A stretch of 64,000 nt of DNA from Typhlomys cinereus (GCA_023101885.1 JALPQD010000304.1:620001-684000); one strand, 5' to 3'. Positions 45,991 to 58,059 are shown, counted from the first letter of the stretch. Numbers and translations are program-made. The notes: generated by a model not told the origin, from the sequence alone.

Positions 45991-47514
45991 AGTCCAGCTC
46001 CACATTTTTAACCTCCGAGGTCAATGTCCTTAGTTTGGGTCAAAGAAGACCCTTTTCACTGAGATGATATTCCTCGTCTCACTCATCCACTGCGGCTTTC
46101 ACCATGCTCAAGAGATCACACCCTTGCTTTGTGTATCTGTTGAGGCTTTCTCCATCTGTCTAGGAAGGATAACATTATTAAAGTCTAATGAGATCGGTCA
46201 AATTTTATAATCTTAATCATTACAATTTCCTATAGGCCCTATTGATACAGAATTACTTGCTTTTTTCTGGAAATTAAAAAAAAATGACTTTTTTGTCTAT
46301 CTTCCATGCTTTTGTGTTGCTCTCTCAGCTCTGGATAGCCTATCTGCTCACATTACTCTTTTTGTTGTTGAAGTCCTGCTTATCCTTTGTTACTTAGTTC
46401 CAAAATCTCCCTTTTGTTCTTCCCTCTGTGGAATACCCCTTCCTTTTGCCTGGCAGAATCAGAAAGGCATATTGTTTGCTCATTTTGCCAGTCAGTACCT
46501 GTGAAACCTTCCAGGACCCAATTTTACACGGACAGCATCCTTTCTCATCCTGGGGGTCCGTGTGCTTCATACGAGTCTGACTCCAATTCTGGGCCTGAGA
46601 GAGCCGAACATATAAGTAACTGGATTAGGCTGGACCAATCTGTGCATTTGCTTGGCTATAGCCATAGACACGTGATCCAAAGGAGGCCAATGAAAGTAAA
46701 AAAAGAAAAAGTCAGTTTCAGCATTACTGTTTGAATTATTTGAGAAGCAGATTTTCTCTGTGTTAAATTGGATATTGTAAAACCATAATCCTGAATTAGC
46801 TTGTGAGGAGTGAGAAATTGGAGTTTATTCAGAGGGAGAGCTGCTGGAAAAGGAACCTAGAGACATGGTAACTAAACCAAGTTGCTCTAGTAGGTGAGAT
46901 GCAATGTGGACTTTGCTGTTTTATAAGCCGATAAAATTCTCCTCCTCATTTACTTAAGCCGGTGGAGTTGGGATTTCTGTCATTTGCCATCCAATGTATC
47001 ACAATTCTGACTTGACTATTTCCTCCTCCTTTTTCTTTTATATCCTTAGGTTTTCCTCTTGTCCAATAGTTGGCTAAAAACCAGTGTTTAGTAAATTGAA
47101 TAATCTAGGGCGAAGGAAGGCCTGGGAAACAATACCACAGGTTTTTCCTTGGTGCTAATGATTCGAATGGGTTCTATATGGAGTGTAGAATTTGTATGCC
47201 CGAGAAAGAAAGGATTCAAATGGAAAAGACAGTAGTAGGAAGCAGGGCCAGGAGAGAGGTGGTTTCCAAAAAAAGGATGTGGAATTTGAGTGTTTCGCCT
47301 TTATTTAGACACAAAATGAAGAGATGAATGAAGAGAAGTGAGTGGAGCTTTCTGCTCAGGCCTCTCCCAGTAGTGGCACACAAGGGAGGATGCTGACCCC
47401 AGCGCATGTTTGTAAGGAATATCGAAGTCAGAGCCAGACAAACATAGACGGCCTGATTTTGTCATAGTTTCCATGGAAATTCATCACAGATGGAGGCATT
47501 TCTCATTATGCTTA
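45991..47514. other. Unassigned non-coding sequence
   Basis: About 1.5 kb. A plus frame of 115 codons at 46387-46734 shows no domain. Nothing else seen. Confidence 0.4.
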
Positions 47515-47524
47515 CAGAATTCTT

Positions 47525-47624
47525 TTTAAAAAATTTTTTAAATTATTTATTCAATTGTGCGTGTATGCGTGTATGCATGTGTGTATGTATATGTGTGTAT
47601 GTATGCGTGTGTGCGCGTGCGCGC

Positions 47625-47667
<43 letters not shown>

Positions 47668-47874
47668 ACCACGGACAAATTCGGAAACCACCATGGACGC
47701 CTCCACCTCCTCCTTGTTTACTCTGCCCCGGGATTCACAGGCTCCGCCCACCAGGACCAGAAATGCAGGCCACCCCCACTTCTGCTCGGTGTCTATATGT
47801 GGAGTCTAGGATCCGAACTCAGGACCTTCTGCCAGCAAGGCAGAGGCTTAACCCCTGAGCCACCTCTCCAGCCC
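47525..47874 (-). repeat. Young family A SINE with TSD
   Basis: Antisense full-length copy, long subfamily (CCTTGTTTACTC present), with a long GT/GCGC-interrupted array. TSD CAGAATTCTT at 47515-47524 and 47875-47884. Confidence 0.93.
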
Positions 47875-47884
47875 CAGAATTCTT

Positions 47885-48119
47885 AACTTTTAAGAATTTA
47901 GGAGTGAGGAGTGATAAAATACCAACAAACTTAGTTGATTCTGGTAAGGCTCACACGTAACTAAAGAGACACGGGTAAGGTTCTTCTTGCTTTTACACTA
48001 ATCAGCTGAGATTTACAGACCAGAAAAAGTATCTAAAGAGCTGTTATGTAAAATCCTTAGAACAAAAGGAAGAAATTCTACAGGGACCTCCTAAAATGCC
48101 GTCACAAAATAGACATAGA
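47885..48119. other. Short unassigned stretch
   Basis: Nothing identifiable. Confidence 0.4.
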
Positions 48120-48870
48120 ACCTAAGAAAGAAGAAGGCATGGGTCCTCTGAGTCCTTGAATTTAAGACAAGATGGCTTGAGGCTGAGCTCGGCCTGTGCG
48201 GCCATGGTTACGACTCCAGTGTGCAAGTACTGGTCTGTGTAGAAGATGGATGGGTCCACTCGGGAGAAAGTAACTGAATCAGCAACTTCTGAAATGGACC
48301 TTTCCCAAAGGTGGTGCAGTCACAGTAGAAGCTGTAGTACTACTCTTGGTGGTAGCAAGTGTAAGCATGCTCACTTCTTTTCTGTGGACGCTTACATCAA
48401 GGACTTTGGTCCTTACAATGGTGAATATTTACATGGTCTCTGGAAGGTCACACAGGGTTTCGGAAGCCTCTGGTGTGTAAGGGGTAGCTAGTCAGAACTC
48501 AGCCTCACAGGGGGCTGAGCCACCACTGTCGCTGATAGGTCTGTCTTAACTGAATCTGTTAACTTTCTCTAAGTAAATGTTTTTGTTTGTTTTTGATATT
48601 TTAAGGTGTATTCCCATGTGACAGTTTTATAGAAGTTATTTTCCATTACATTTCAAGACATAAATTAAAAAAGAATTTGGGAGTGAAACCATGGCATTAT
48701 AGTTTCCCAAGGTGACAGCCTGGATGAGCGGCTGCTTTTCATAGGTCCACTGGAGAGTAGCTTAGTGATCGTCTGATGCTCAAGGAGGGCTCTGACGGCT
48801 TTCTTCCAAAACCAGATTTGTTCCAGATGCCCCCAGAAGTTCTGTTCAATAAAATCTTAATACTTCTTGG
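48120..48870 (+). other. Possible retrocopy or transcript-like remnant, unidentified
   Basis: GC-balanced, repeat-free text unlike its surroundings, containing an 81-codon plus frame (48246-48491, includes HFFSVDAYIKDFGPYN) and an AATAAA-like CAATAAAATC at 48846-48855. No poly(A), no flanking duplication and no confident homologue, so function is unknown and even its gene origin is uncertain. Confidence 0.2.
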
Positions 48871-48989
48871 CCTGACTCCATTACTTATCTACTTGGGAAT
48901 CGCGAGTTTGGATATATCCTCAACAGATAATATGGTGGGTGCTGGACTGTCATAGGCAGAGGAAGTACATCATTTTAGCCTTCCTTTCA

Positions 48990-49225
48990 ATTAAAGAACA
49001 GGGCAGGACTGGGCATGTTTGAAATGCCCAGTGAATCTCTGGGGTTCTCTGGTCAGCCAGCCTTGTCTAGCTGACAACCCTCCAATCAGAGAACCTGTCT
49101 CACAGGTTGGCGGCTCTGAGGAATGACATTGGAGGTTGATCTCTGGTCTATACACATATGTGCATACATGTGCAATTGCACCTGCACATATAAACATATC
49201 TACATACACCATACATATATGCCAA
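48990..49225 (+). repeat. Old B2-superfamily SINE, 3' body
   Basis: GAATCTCTGGGGTTCTCTGG, AGAACCTGTCTCACAGGTTG, GAGGAATGACATTGGAGGTT, GATCTCTGGTCTATACACA, then CATGTG/CATACA words. Same 3' body type as 17537. Confidence 0.5.
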
Positions 49226-50978
49226 AATTGTTAAGAGTTCAGCAGTAAAATGTCCAATTAATTTTCTTTGTCCTAGAAGGAAGAGGTTCTGTGGTCAATT
49301 AAACACTACTTCAAATGCTAAGACCAAGTGCAATATTTTGTCTTCTTCCAGATCTTCTGGGTGGTAGAGACTGGAAGATTCAATTTGTTGTGGATTCTTC
49401 TCATATCCTGAGGCTTTGGATTCAAATACTTGGTGCATATCATATGGTGAACCTTGGGAGCCTAAGATTTTTTGCTATGAACCTTTCATTTACAATCTGC
49501 TGCTTTCTGTTCTTGCATCTGGACCAATTTTGTGCTTATTATTAGCAGAGGGCCATAGGACATAGAATAAGGTGGGAACTAAGAGTCCTAAATGTGGAGG
49601 ATGGATGAAAATGTTATTTCTTTAAGACAAAGTAGGGCAGGAGATTTTAGCCATTGGATTGCAAATATTAATTTCTTTTCATAAAATTAATTTTAGTCCA
49701 TAGAGAAATGGGCATGGAGGAGTATTTTACATATATATGTATTTGTAAATATTAGTTTTCTATTTATACTTCCCATGCTATTGTATTGAAAGTGTTTCTT
49801 TTTTCTGCTCAGCACTGAGTCATCTTACAGAGTGCTCTACCTTAGTAGTTAGCAGGCTCTAAGAGCAAGTGTGGGAAAGATCTGCCATGTAAGAAAGTAC
49901 AGAGAGGAACATTAATGTTTCTGAGGTCTGGGCAGGGACATTCTGTTTTTATGAATGAAGGTTCTCTTCCATGATGTGTATTCTGGTGATCAAATAAATC
50001 AGGTTTGGGCAGAGGCAACTTTATCGCCTTCGTCACCTCATTGGCCCTCTTTCAGGCTTTTAATTGACCACATGACAAGTGCCCTGTTTCATGGCTTTTG
50101 GGTCAAAATTTCCAAACAGAGACATCAGGATCTGTGTCGGTTTTGCTGACTCCCACTAGAAAAAGGAGTTGCAGTCTCAGCAGGAGTGGTGACACTTAAA
50201 AAAAATTCTTAGTCATGTCAAAATGGGAGCATGTGCTCAACCTTGCTCCTGGCTCTTGTTAAATAGTTGGCATCTGGCAATTGAATGCTCACGTGCATTG
50301 TGTTTATTCCTCTGTGTTTGCATTACCTGTTTCTATTAGGCTGCCGCCCCTGCCTTTGCTCGTGACTTCTGTCTGCCCTGCTCAGCACCTGTCTGGGGGC
50401 TCAGCTGTCGAAATAACCAGAGGGTGGACGGCAGCATCAGGCATGTTTATGTGAAATTTTCAGGAGGGCGGGAAGGTCTTGCCTTTCTCATGCAAGCGAT
50501 GCTTCTACTGACAAAACTTTGTTTTGGAAGAAGAAATGGCAAAAATAACGAGCTAGAATAAGCTGAAAAAATAAGTCTCTGTTGTCAGAGTTCTTCAACA
50601 TGTGGCCCCAGACACCAGCTTCCTCCAGAGGTCCATACCTCTCTTGTTTTTCCTCTTTCATTCTAGATGTTCTCTTGGTCCCCAGAGTTTCCTCCTACAC
50701 CTTCCAAGCTTAATTGATTGCTTGCTTCTAATCAAAGATATCTTGTGGGGTTTTAGAGGTCATTTTTAAAGGTGGAAGTGGAACCCATAGAAATGTCATG
50801 AATTGTCTGTAATTCCCATTGAGCATCCTCTGTTGTTCACTTCCGTTCTTCAGCATCCTGTCTGAAGTTGAGCGAGTTAATCTCTCTTGACCCATTTTGA
50901 GACAGATGGAGGGAAAGGTCAGTAAGAACAAAGTAGAGACATATGGGATTGTTTTCTGAAAAACTAATGCAATCAGGG
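49226..50978. other. Unassigned non-coding sequence
   Basis: About 1.75 kb without a repeat or gene that I can support. The 76-codon frame at 49315-49545 is leucine- and phenylalanine-rich but unsupported. Confidence 0.4.

Positions 50979-51041
<63 letters not shown>
50979..51041. repeat. (TG)n microsatellite
   Basis: About 30 GT units, pure. Confidence 0.97.
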
Positions 51042-51799
51042 AGGCACACTTTATTAATATGACTGCCAAAAATGTTCATCAGGAAAAATGGATGTTTGTT
51101 TACATTGCAGACATTGTAAATTTTACCCAGAAAGTACCTAAGTATGAGGTGTATATTTTATATATTTTCCCTTATTCGTGCATTATTTTTTTTCCTTTTT
51201 GGTTTCTTTTTGCCAGAGTGTCTTCTTGGTGGGCTATAGGGTTATTTTGCTTGGCAAGTTAGGGAATAATTGCTTGGCAAGCTTACAGAAAGAGATTAAG
51301 GTGGGGAAGGATTAGTTTGTAAGCATTCAGACATCATTGTAAATCATGGCGAGGTTGACTCTGGTATTTTTAAGGATTAACAGTGACCAAAATATGTCTC
51401 GGGCGCTGAATGGATGCTGAAAACAGGTCAGTATCTGCGCAGAGGCTTCCTGTATCTCCCTGCCCGCCCCTGCCTCTCCTTGCCCCTCCTCTCCTTACCT
51501 TCACTTTCCTCGTTTCCACTCTTCCTGTATCTTTCTGTTCTTTTGAACAACAGAAAAATACTCATGCAGTACTTGGTTGGAGGAAAATCACATCCTCATC
51601 CTCACAGGGGATTTTGTGTCCCAGACAGTTGAGCTACTTCATCCTTCTCAGATGCATGATGGAACTTGTGGTTTGGACAAAGGGAGAGTCTAGGCGAGAA
51701 GCCCCTAATGTTCTATGTTTCATCCTTTCAATAACCGTATAGCCTGGGATCTGAATGTAACAGGTAGCGTGGATTGTCTTTTGGCTGGAGATGGGATAG
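51042..51799. other. Unassigned non-coding sequence
   Basis: C/T-rich patch near 51450-51540 gives overlapping frames in two phases. No gene called. Confidence 0.4.
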
Positions 51800-52132
51800 C
51801 GTATTGGTTACACTTCCTGTTGCAGTGATAAAATGCTCTGGCAAAAGCAACTTAAAGGAGAAAGGGTTTATTTTGGCTCACAGTTCACGGCACAGTCATC
51901 ATGGTAGGGAAAGTATGGCGGCAGGTGCTCCAGACAGGTGGCCACATTCTATCCACAGTCAGGAAACAGAGCGGACTCATAACTGCAGCTCCCTCAGCTC
52001 CCTTTCTTCGTTTTATTCAGTTCTGGACCCCAGCCTCTGGAATGGCCTAATACCTTCCCTCAAGGCATGTCCTAAAGGCTGTTTCCTAGGTCATTCTAGA
52101 TTGATCTAAAACAATCCATATTAACCATTATA
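51800..52132 (-). repeat. MaLR-type solo LTR, subfamily 2
   Basis: Antisense start GTATTGGTTACACTTCCTGT, AAGGGTTTATTTTGGCTCAC, ATCATGGTAGGGAAAGTATG, GACCCCAGCCTCTGGAATGG, end CAATCCATATTAACCATTA. Best-preserved antisense copy of the 3759 type. Confidence 0.75.
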
Positions 52133-52203
52133 GATGATGGTAAAGAGACAAGAACTATTTTACTTATAAGGGAAAAATGGAGATGAAACTGTATGCCAAT
52201 TGT

Positions 52204-52607
52204 CATAGTGAGGCACAGGTATCAACTTGACAGTTGAGGATTTGAGCTCTGGGTACATTTGTAGAGAATTAATAGTTGAGTTAAACCCAGAGCAAACCTG
52301 CAGGAATTGTCTAGCTGATGGGGAAGGCCCAGCCCATGGTGGGTAGGATTAGGTCCTGGAATAAAACACAGAAAACTGATTGAGAAAGTTAGCATCCTTG
52401 TGTACACTTAGTCAGACATGCTGGTCTGGCAAGTAAGGATTGTCCCTCTCTCAGCTGCTATGTAGAGATGGTGTGGCCAGTTCCCTCACCCCTGGTGTTG
52501 GTGTGTGCTCTGTAGAACTGAAACCAGACAATTGTAAGAGAAAATAATGTTCCCTTAAGCTGTTTGATGGTGATTTATCAGCAACCAAGCTGGTTAACTG
52601 CTACACC
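52204..52607 (+). repeat. MaLR-type solo LTR, subfamily 1
   Basis: ATCAACTTGACAGTTGAGGA, CAGCCCATGGTGGGTAGGAT, GGTGTGGCCAGTTCCCTCAC, AATAATGTTCCCTTAAGC, and end GATTTATCAGCAACCAAGC...CTACACCA. Same blocks as 3226 and 36862. Lies 70 bases after an antisense LTR of the other subfamily. Confidence 0.7.
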
Positions 52608-52649
52608 AATTAACATTTAAAAGAAGAACTTCATATTTTAAATTTTTTC

Positions 52650-52716
52650 CATTTATGTATGTATGTATGTATGTATGTATGTATGTATGTATGTATGTGT
52701 GTATTGTATGTATGTA

Positions 52717-52752
<36 letters not shown>

Positions 52753-52977
52753 CAGAGGGCATTGTATGTTCCTGTGGAGGACAAAGAGTGGCTTCGGGAG
52801 TTGTCCTGGATTTTTTTTACCTCCTTTTTGCTTTGCTCTGCTGGATTTCCCAGGCTCAGCCCAACAGGACCAGAAATGTGGGCCAATCCATTTCTGCCTG
52901 TGTTTTTATTGGGACTCGTCATTCAAATTCTGCTTATGAGACAAAGTCTTAACCCCTGAGCCATCTGTCCAGCTCTT
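52650..52977 (-). repeat. Old family A SINE with (TATG)n and (GT)n
   Basis: TATG array, GT array, then GTGGAGGACAAAGAGTGGCT, GAGTTGTCCTGGATTTTTTT, CCAACAGGACCAGAAATGTG and a head CTGAGCCATCTGTCCAGCTC. Antisense. Confidence 0.8.
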
Positions 52978-53014
52978 AATTATTTTTTTGAAGATTGCTT
53001 TTTGTTTTTAATAA

Positions 53015-53092
53015 TCTGATCCTAGAGAATGAACCTATAGCTCCACATATGGTAAGCAAGCTCTCTATTACTGAGTTGTATCCCCAGATCTC
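53015..53092 (-). repeat. ID-type SINE fragment
   Basis: GAGAATGAACCTATAGCTCC, GGTAAGCAAGCTCTCTATTA, CTGAGTTGTATCCCCAG: antisense ID. Confidence 0.6.
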
Positions 53093-53222
53093 TCTTTATT
53101 TTTATTTTGAGATCAGGACTTGCCAAGTTCTCTAGGCTGAACTTGAATTCACTTTGCACCCCAGTCAGGCCCTCAGCTTGTGATCTTCCTGGCTTTCCCT
53201 CCCTGCTAGTACATGCTGCAAC
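53093..53222 (-). repeat. B1 SINE
   Basis: TTTTGAGATCAGGACTTGCC, CTAGGCTGAACTTGAATTCA, TGTGATCTTCCTGGC: antisense B1. The order with the ID piece is opposite to that in an ID_B1 fusion, so they are separate insertions. Confidence 0.55.
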
Positions 53223-53974
53223 CACCAGACACTGCTAAAAGAAGAGTCTTAATTACTCCAGGGAACAAGGGCTTCTCTCAAGGAGTTCCTACTTTCATTC
53301 TTGTCTGCTGGTTTTATATTTTCCTGGATCAGAGGTTCAATAAAATGAACATACTGCCGACCTCCATGGGCATCTGGAAAAAACAAAGGAACCATGAAAG
53401 GGTCTTTCTGCCCTTGCCTGAACACTGCTGTAGCACTACAAAGTGCAGTCCCTTTTATAGAGGCACCAGGCAGGAATAGTCTTTATGATGAGGTTTCTTG
53501 GAATTTTGGTAATGCGTGTGGATCTGAAGATCCCGAAGGGGTGTAAGTTATTAAAAATCAAGACTGTGGCAATAAAGATGCCACTGTTTCTTTTGATAAG
53601 GCACAGAACTTTGTACTTTTGTGTGTGGCCTTCCATTTTAAAAGATAAATGTTTTCTTAAAAGCTTTGACAAATGACATTTTTTTAAAAACTATCTGTGA
53701 TTGGATACCCCACTCAAACTGAGAGCAAAGTCCTCTTAAGATGCCCCTGTGAAAATAGTTTCCCACGTGATATATATATAAAGTGTTCTTTTTTTCCTGC
53801 AGATTTCTGCAGATTGAGCTGAAGACCCTTCAAGTGCTTGGCAAATGCCTTAGGACTCAGCTACATGGTACATAGTGAATTTCTATTGCCAGGTATCTTT
53901 TTCTTTAGCTGCTGTTCTTTGGAATAATGCATTTTAAAAGGACCTACTCTATATGTAGAATTAAAAAGTTGGAA
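53223..53974. other. Unassigned non-coding sequence
   Basis: Nothing identifiable. Confidence 0.4.
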
Positions 53975-54105
53975 AATTTCTTCTCCCTTCTCTCTTCTCT
54001 CCTTTCCCTCTCTCACTCCTCTCACCCCTCTCCTCTTCCCTCCCTCTCCCTCTCCTCTCCTTATTCCCCCTCTGCCTCCCCCTCCCCTCCCTTCCGTCCT
54101 CCTTC
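53975..54105. repeat. C/T-rich low-complexity tract
   Basis: Irregular TCTCC/CCTCT polypyrimidine, about 130 bases. Confidence 0.9.
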
Positions 54106-54521
54106 TTTGCCAAAATGCCTCTGAAGATCTGGGAGTAGAATTTGGGATTTGATCTCAGGAGAAGCACATTTAGAACTTGTAAAAAAAAGGGGAGCCATGT
54201 TCCATCCAGAGTGAGAAAAACCAGCCCCTCACAGACGTTTTCGTCTGTGGCCAATTGGTAGCCGTCCAGCAGGATCTGTCTGTGCAAATCTGTGTCCTCT
54301 TTCCACAATTTAATCTCAGTTGTGTTCTAAATAGAGGGCTCCACCATTCCATCTACCCTGACTTTCTATAAACTTTCCTTCATGAAGGAAAGGGAGAACG
54401 TGTCGGAGAGGCTTGAATAGCTAACACAGTGATTTTGTAGCTTCTCCTCTGGATCATTTCCTTAACCTAAAGCAAATTCTATATCAAAACCCGAACAAGT
54501 ATCAGGACTCTTTCCCAAGAG
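54106..54521. other. Unassigned non-coding sequence
   Basis: Nothing identifiable. Confidence 0.4.
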
Positions 54522-54537
54522 CAGGTGCCACACTTTC

Positions 54538-54847
54538 TTTTTTTATTTTTTTATTATTATTTATTATTTATTCAATCATGCGTGTATGCGTGTATGTGCA
54601 TGTATATCTGTGCATGTATGTGTGTGTGTGTAGAACCACGGACGAATTCGGGAACCACCATCGACCGCCTTATCTCCTTCTTGTTTTACTCTGCCGGGTT
54701 CACAGGTTACCACAGGCACACCGCCCCCCAAACCACGAGCGTTGCTCCCCGCTTCGCGCAGGCGTCTCTACGTGGGGTCTAGGATCCGAACTCAGGACCT
54801 TCCACCTGCAAGGCAGAGGCTTAACCCCTGAGCCACCTCTCCAGCCC
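54538..54847 (-). repeat. Young family A SINE with TSD and a garbled centre
   Basis: Perfect 16-base TSD CAGGTGCCACACTTTC at 54522-54537 and 54848-54863. Tail, GT array, first body part and head are near-consensus, but about 54660-54770 departs strongly from all other young copies with many small indels. Confidence 0.9.
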
Positions 54848-54899
54848 CAGGTGCCACACTTTCATTGACTTACCTACATAGAATCTTATCCATATAACA

Positions 54900-55112
54900 C
54901 AATATAATTTATTTACATAAATTTATTTATTTAGTCTTTTATTTATATATGGGGTGAGAGAATATGAATGTTGTAGTATGTGGGTGGAATTCAGAAGACA
55001 ACTTTCAGAAATCATTTGTCTCCTTCTACCATGTGGGCTTCCAGGGATCAAACTTAGGTCTCCAGGTTTTTGAGCACGTGCCCTACCAGCTGAGATATCT
55101 CACCAGCCCACA
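54900..55112 (-). repeat. B3-like SINE
   Basis: TTTATTTATTTAGTCTTTTA tail, GTGGAATTCAGAAGACAACT, ACCATGTGGGCTTCCAGGGA, and a head GCTGAGATATCTCACCAGCC. Antisense. Confidence 0.7.
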
Positions 55113-56619
55113 TGATACAGCTTTCATAGTCTACACTATGAATTAAGACAAAAAAGGGCATAAAATCAACAACATGTCTAGTGACCCAGGTGGATTCCTT
55201 ATTCAGGCCGATAATATTAACTGTAGTGATGTTTAGCTCATTAGGCTTTGATCTAATGACATGGCAGCAAAAATTCAGCTATGAAGAGAAAGCAGAGAAT
55301 ACACAGCTGAAAGGAAAGAACAATCTATCTCTTTATGTCATGCACACAGATCCAATGTACCAGCCATGAGTGGGAAGCTGTGGAAGATAAAGCGGATGGC
55401 ACAGCCCTATCTACAGAGAACTTGGAGCTGGAAGGAGGTTCAGAGACAAAAAAGTTCTAGAATGTTCCAGGAGCAGATTTTAGCAGCAACACAAGTGGCA
55501 GAAATAGAAAGAAAAGCAAGAAATGATTTGGAGATGTCAGAGACATAGAACTGCAAAAAATTAGGAATACATATATATGTATATATGATGTTCTAGGCTA
55601 AGTAGTAGTCAGTCCTTACTAACTGTTACTTGTTCTTTGTTAATGATTAGTTATGATTATTTCAAGTATATTAATTATGTTTATATGTATGGATAACATG
55701 CTTTCAGTTTTAGTTTTTACAAGTTGGCAGTATCCATTTTGCTCTTCCAATGACTATGGCTTGTTATAGCATGATGTAATCCCCTTCTGTCCCATATCTG
55801 AGGATCCAGGAATTTAGACAATGAGTGTTCGCAAATGTCATCTGTAATTACCACCTTCCTCACAGGATAGCTCTGTGTAGGGCAGGGAGGGGGTAGTGGA
55901 GACCACCATTATCAGAAATAATTGGCCATTTAGCTGGAGGAAAATGCTTAGTGGCCTAACCTTGGGCTTTTCTTAGCTAAGTGACTATACTCACGTGGAG
56001 ACTGTAGAGCAATAGCCATCAAGTTTGAAATTTGTGTCTTGGCTCAGGATTTTTTCCTCCCCTCAAAAATCTTTGAAAAGTCACCAGGGTACCACCAGGA
56101 AGAAACATACTTGACTTGGGAGGAGCCTGTGCCTTGCTCCTTTAGGGAACTACATGATGTGGCCATACAATCTCTTACGAAGCCTCTGGTTTCCAGGTTG
56201 ATGCTCCAACAGAATGCTCAGAGAACCCAAAAGGCTACCCTGTCATTCCATGGTAACAGCCAAACCAGAACAATGGGGGGCAGCCCAGGATCAGCTGGAG
56301 AGTGAAGAAATTTGCCTATACATTAAATATCTCTAGACAGAGGAAATGGAGGGGCAACATTGGTACACCAAACTGAAAGATATAAGGACATTGAAATATA
56401 GTTGTTCACTTGGGGATAAAGCTGTTCTCACTGGAAGTTGTGTGGAGATGTCTCAGGATAACAGCCAATGCTGTTGTAATTATATTATTACTTGTTATTA
56501 AATTGATATAACAATAATTCATGGATTATGTTTAATGATATGTTTGTAAGAGTATAGTAATTTAGAAACTGTAACTTAAATTTACTGCTAGACACACTTA
56601 AAAAATGGGTAAAACAAGG
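55113..56619. other. Unassigned block with weak protein-like remnants
   Basis: Between two SINEs lie frames of 60-88 codons on the plus strand (55181-55369, 55366-55548, 56039-56305) separated by stops. The text reads like a decayed coding element, perhaps retroviral, but I find no diagnostic motif and name no gene. Confidence 0.3.
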
Positions 56620-56846
56620 ACTGGAGAAATGGCTCAGGGTTAAGACTCTGGCTTGCAAGCAGAAAACCCTGAGTTTGTATCCCAGGTCCCACATGAGAGT
56701 AGCAGGTGGAAACGGCAGTTGTCTGCACTTTTGGACCTGGCGGGCAGAGCCTGGGAAATCCCAGAACAAAACAGAAAGGAGGTAGAAGCAATCTAGGATG
56801 ATTCCTGAAGCCACCCTTGGTCCTCCACAAGGACACGCAGAACCTG

Positions 56847-56877
<31 letters not shown>

Positions 56878-56915
56878 CCTAATAAATAAATAAATAAATA
56901 CATAAATGTAAAGAA
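56620..56915 (+). repeat. Old family A SINE
   Basis: Head GGACTGGAGAAATGGCTCAG, B-box CCTGAGTTTGTATCCC, body CAATCTAGGATGATTCCTGA, short CT and CA arrays, tail AATAAATAAATAAATAAATA. Confidence 0.85.
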
Positions 56916-57274
56916 ATGAGTAATATAAGATATTAATAATTATATTCTACTTAGCCATATATTCAGTGATTTCAATATAGAATCAATATACAAAAAACAT
57001 AAGTAAGTTACTTTGGATTCCTTTTCTCACATATTGTGTCTTAGTTCTCAGTGTGATATTTATGCTTGAGGTCCAATCAATGATTCATATCGTGCAAGGG
57101 ATTCACATTGCACAGTGTCACTCCAGGGCTGGCCTGGCAGTAACTGGCCTTCTACATAAATGAAATGCAAATTTTTAATACTGTAACCACAAAAGCTACT
57201 TTCCGCTCCTGCTGGGGGAAAAAAAAACCCAACCAGATAAGTAAATTCAAACTTCATAACAGTACCGAGCTCTG
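56916..57274. other. Unassigned non-coding sequence
   Basis: Nothing identifiable. Confidence 0.4.
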
Positions 57275-57501
57275 GGACTGGGAAGATGGCTCAGGTTTCC
57301 TAACAAGCAAAAGGGCATGAGTTTGGATTCCCAGATCCCAAGTAAAAGATGCTGGGCAGATATGGCAGTGGCCTGTGATTCCAGCCCAGGACCGTGGAGC
57401 CTAGGGAACCCCAGAGCAAAGCAATAAGGAGGTAGAACAATCCAGGATGATTCTTATGTCACCCTTGGCCTCCACAGGCATACACACTCACGTACCCTTT
57501 T

Positions 57502-57552
<51 letters not shown>
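57275..57552 (+). repeat. Old family A SINE with (CA)n
   Basis: GACTGGGAAGATGGCTCAGG, GTTTGGATTCCCAGATCCC, GAGCAAAGCAATAAGGAGGT, CACCCTTGGCCTCCACAGGC, then about 45 bases of CA. Shows that the GAGCAAAGCAATAAGGA segment is ancestral in the family. Confidence 0.85.
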
Positions 57553-58059
57553 AACTGGCTTTTCACCAAATGTAAATTTATTATAGTGAGACCTTGATGG
57601 CATGGAGATCCTCCTTCATGGAAGTTTTGGTAAACACTGTGCAGATCACCACCAGGTCAACTCCATCTGGCATGTCCCAGGGAAATAATAACAAAGTACT
57701 GGCGGACAGAAGATCTGACGCATGAGGTAGGTGCAAGATTTAGATACAAGACCTGTCACACAGATCAGTGGGCTGTCACATAAATCTGTGGACAGTCACA
57801 TTGATCCCTCAGACTCAGTCCTTTAGGAGTATGACATCAAATAGTCTCTTTTCTGACCTGCCCTGAGATATAGCCCATATGGCATGTTCTGGGGACCAGC
57901 ATCCGAATGTCCCCCTGCCTTGGATGAGAGATTACAGAAGTTGGAGTCCCTCGAGTGCTGTGAATGGCGGTAAAGTGGTGTGGAATGAAAAGTGATGGCT
58001 GGCTTGTTATTCTAGCTTTTCTGGATGTTTAGATACAAAACGGGTGTTTTAAAAATCAT
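57553..58059. other. Unassigned, possibly LTR-like
   Basis: Short internal near-repeats (GTCACACAGATCAGTGG and GTCACATAAATCTGTGG around 57755-57800) and CTGGGGACCAGCATCCGAAT suggest a retroviral LTR, but I cannot assign it. Confidence 0.3.

Noticed and set aside
48357..48455. Weak resemblance of HFFSVDAYIKDFGPYN to a phosphatase (CDC14-like) segment
   Set aside because: The similarity covers a few residues only, and the rest of the frame does not fit; not enough to name.
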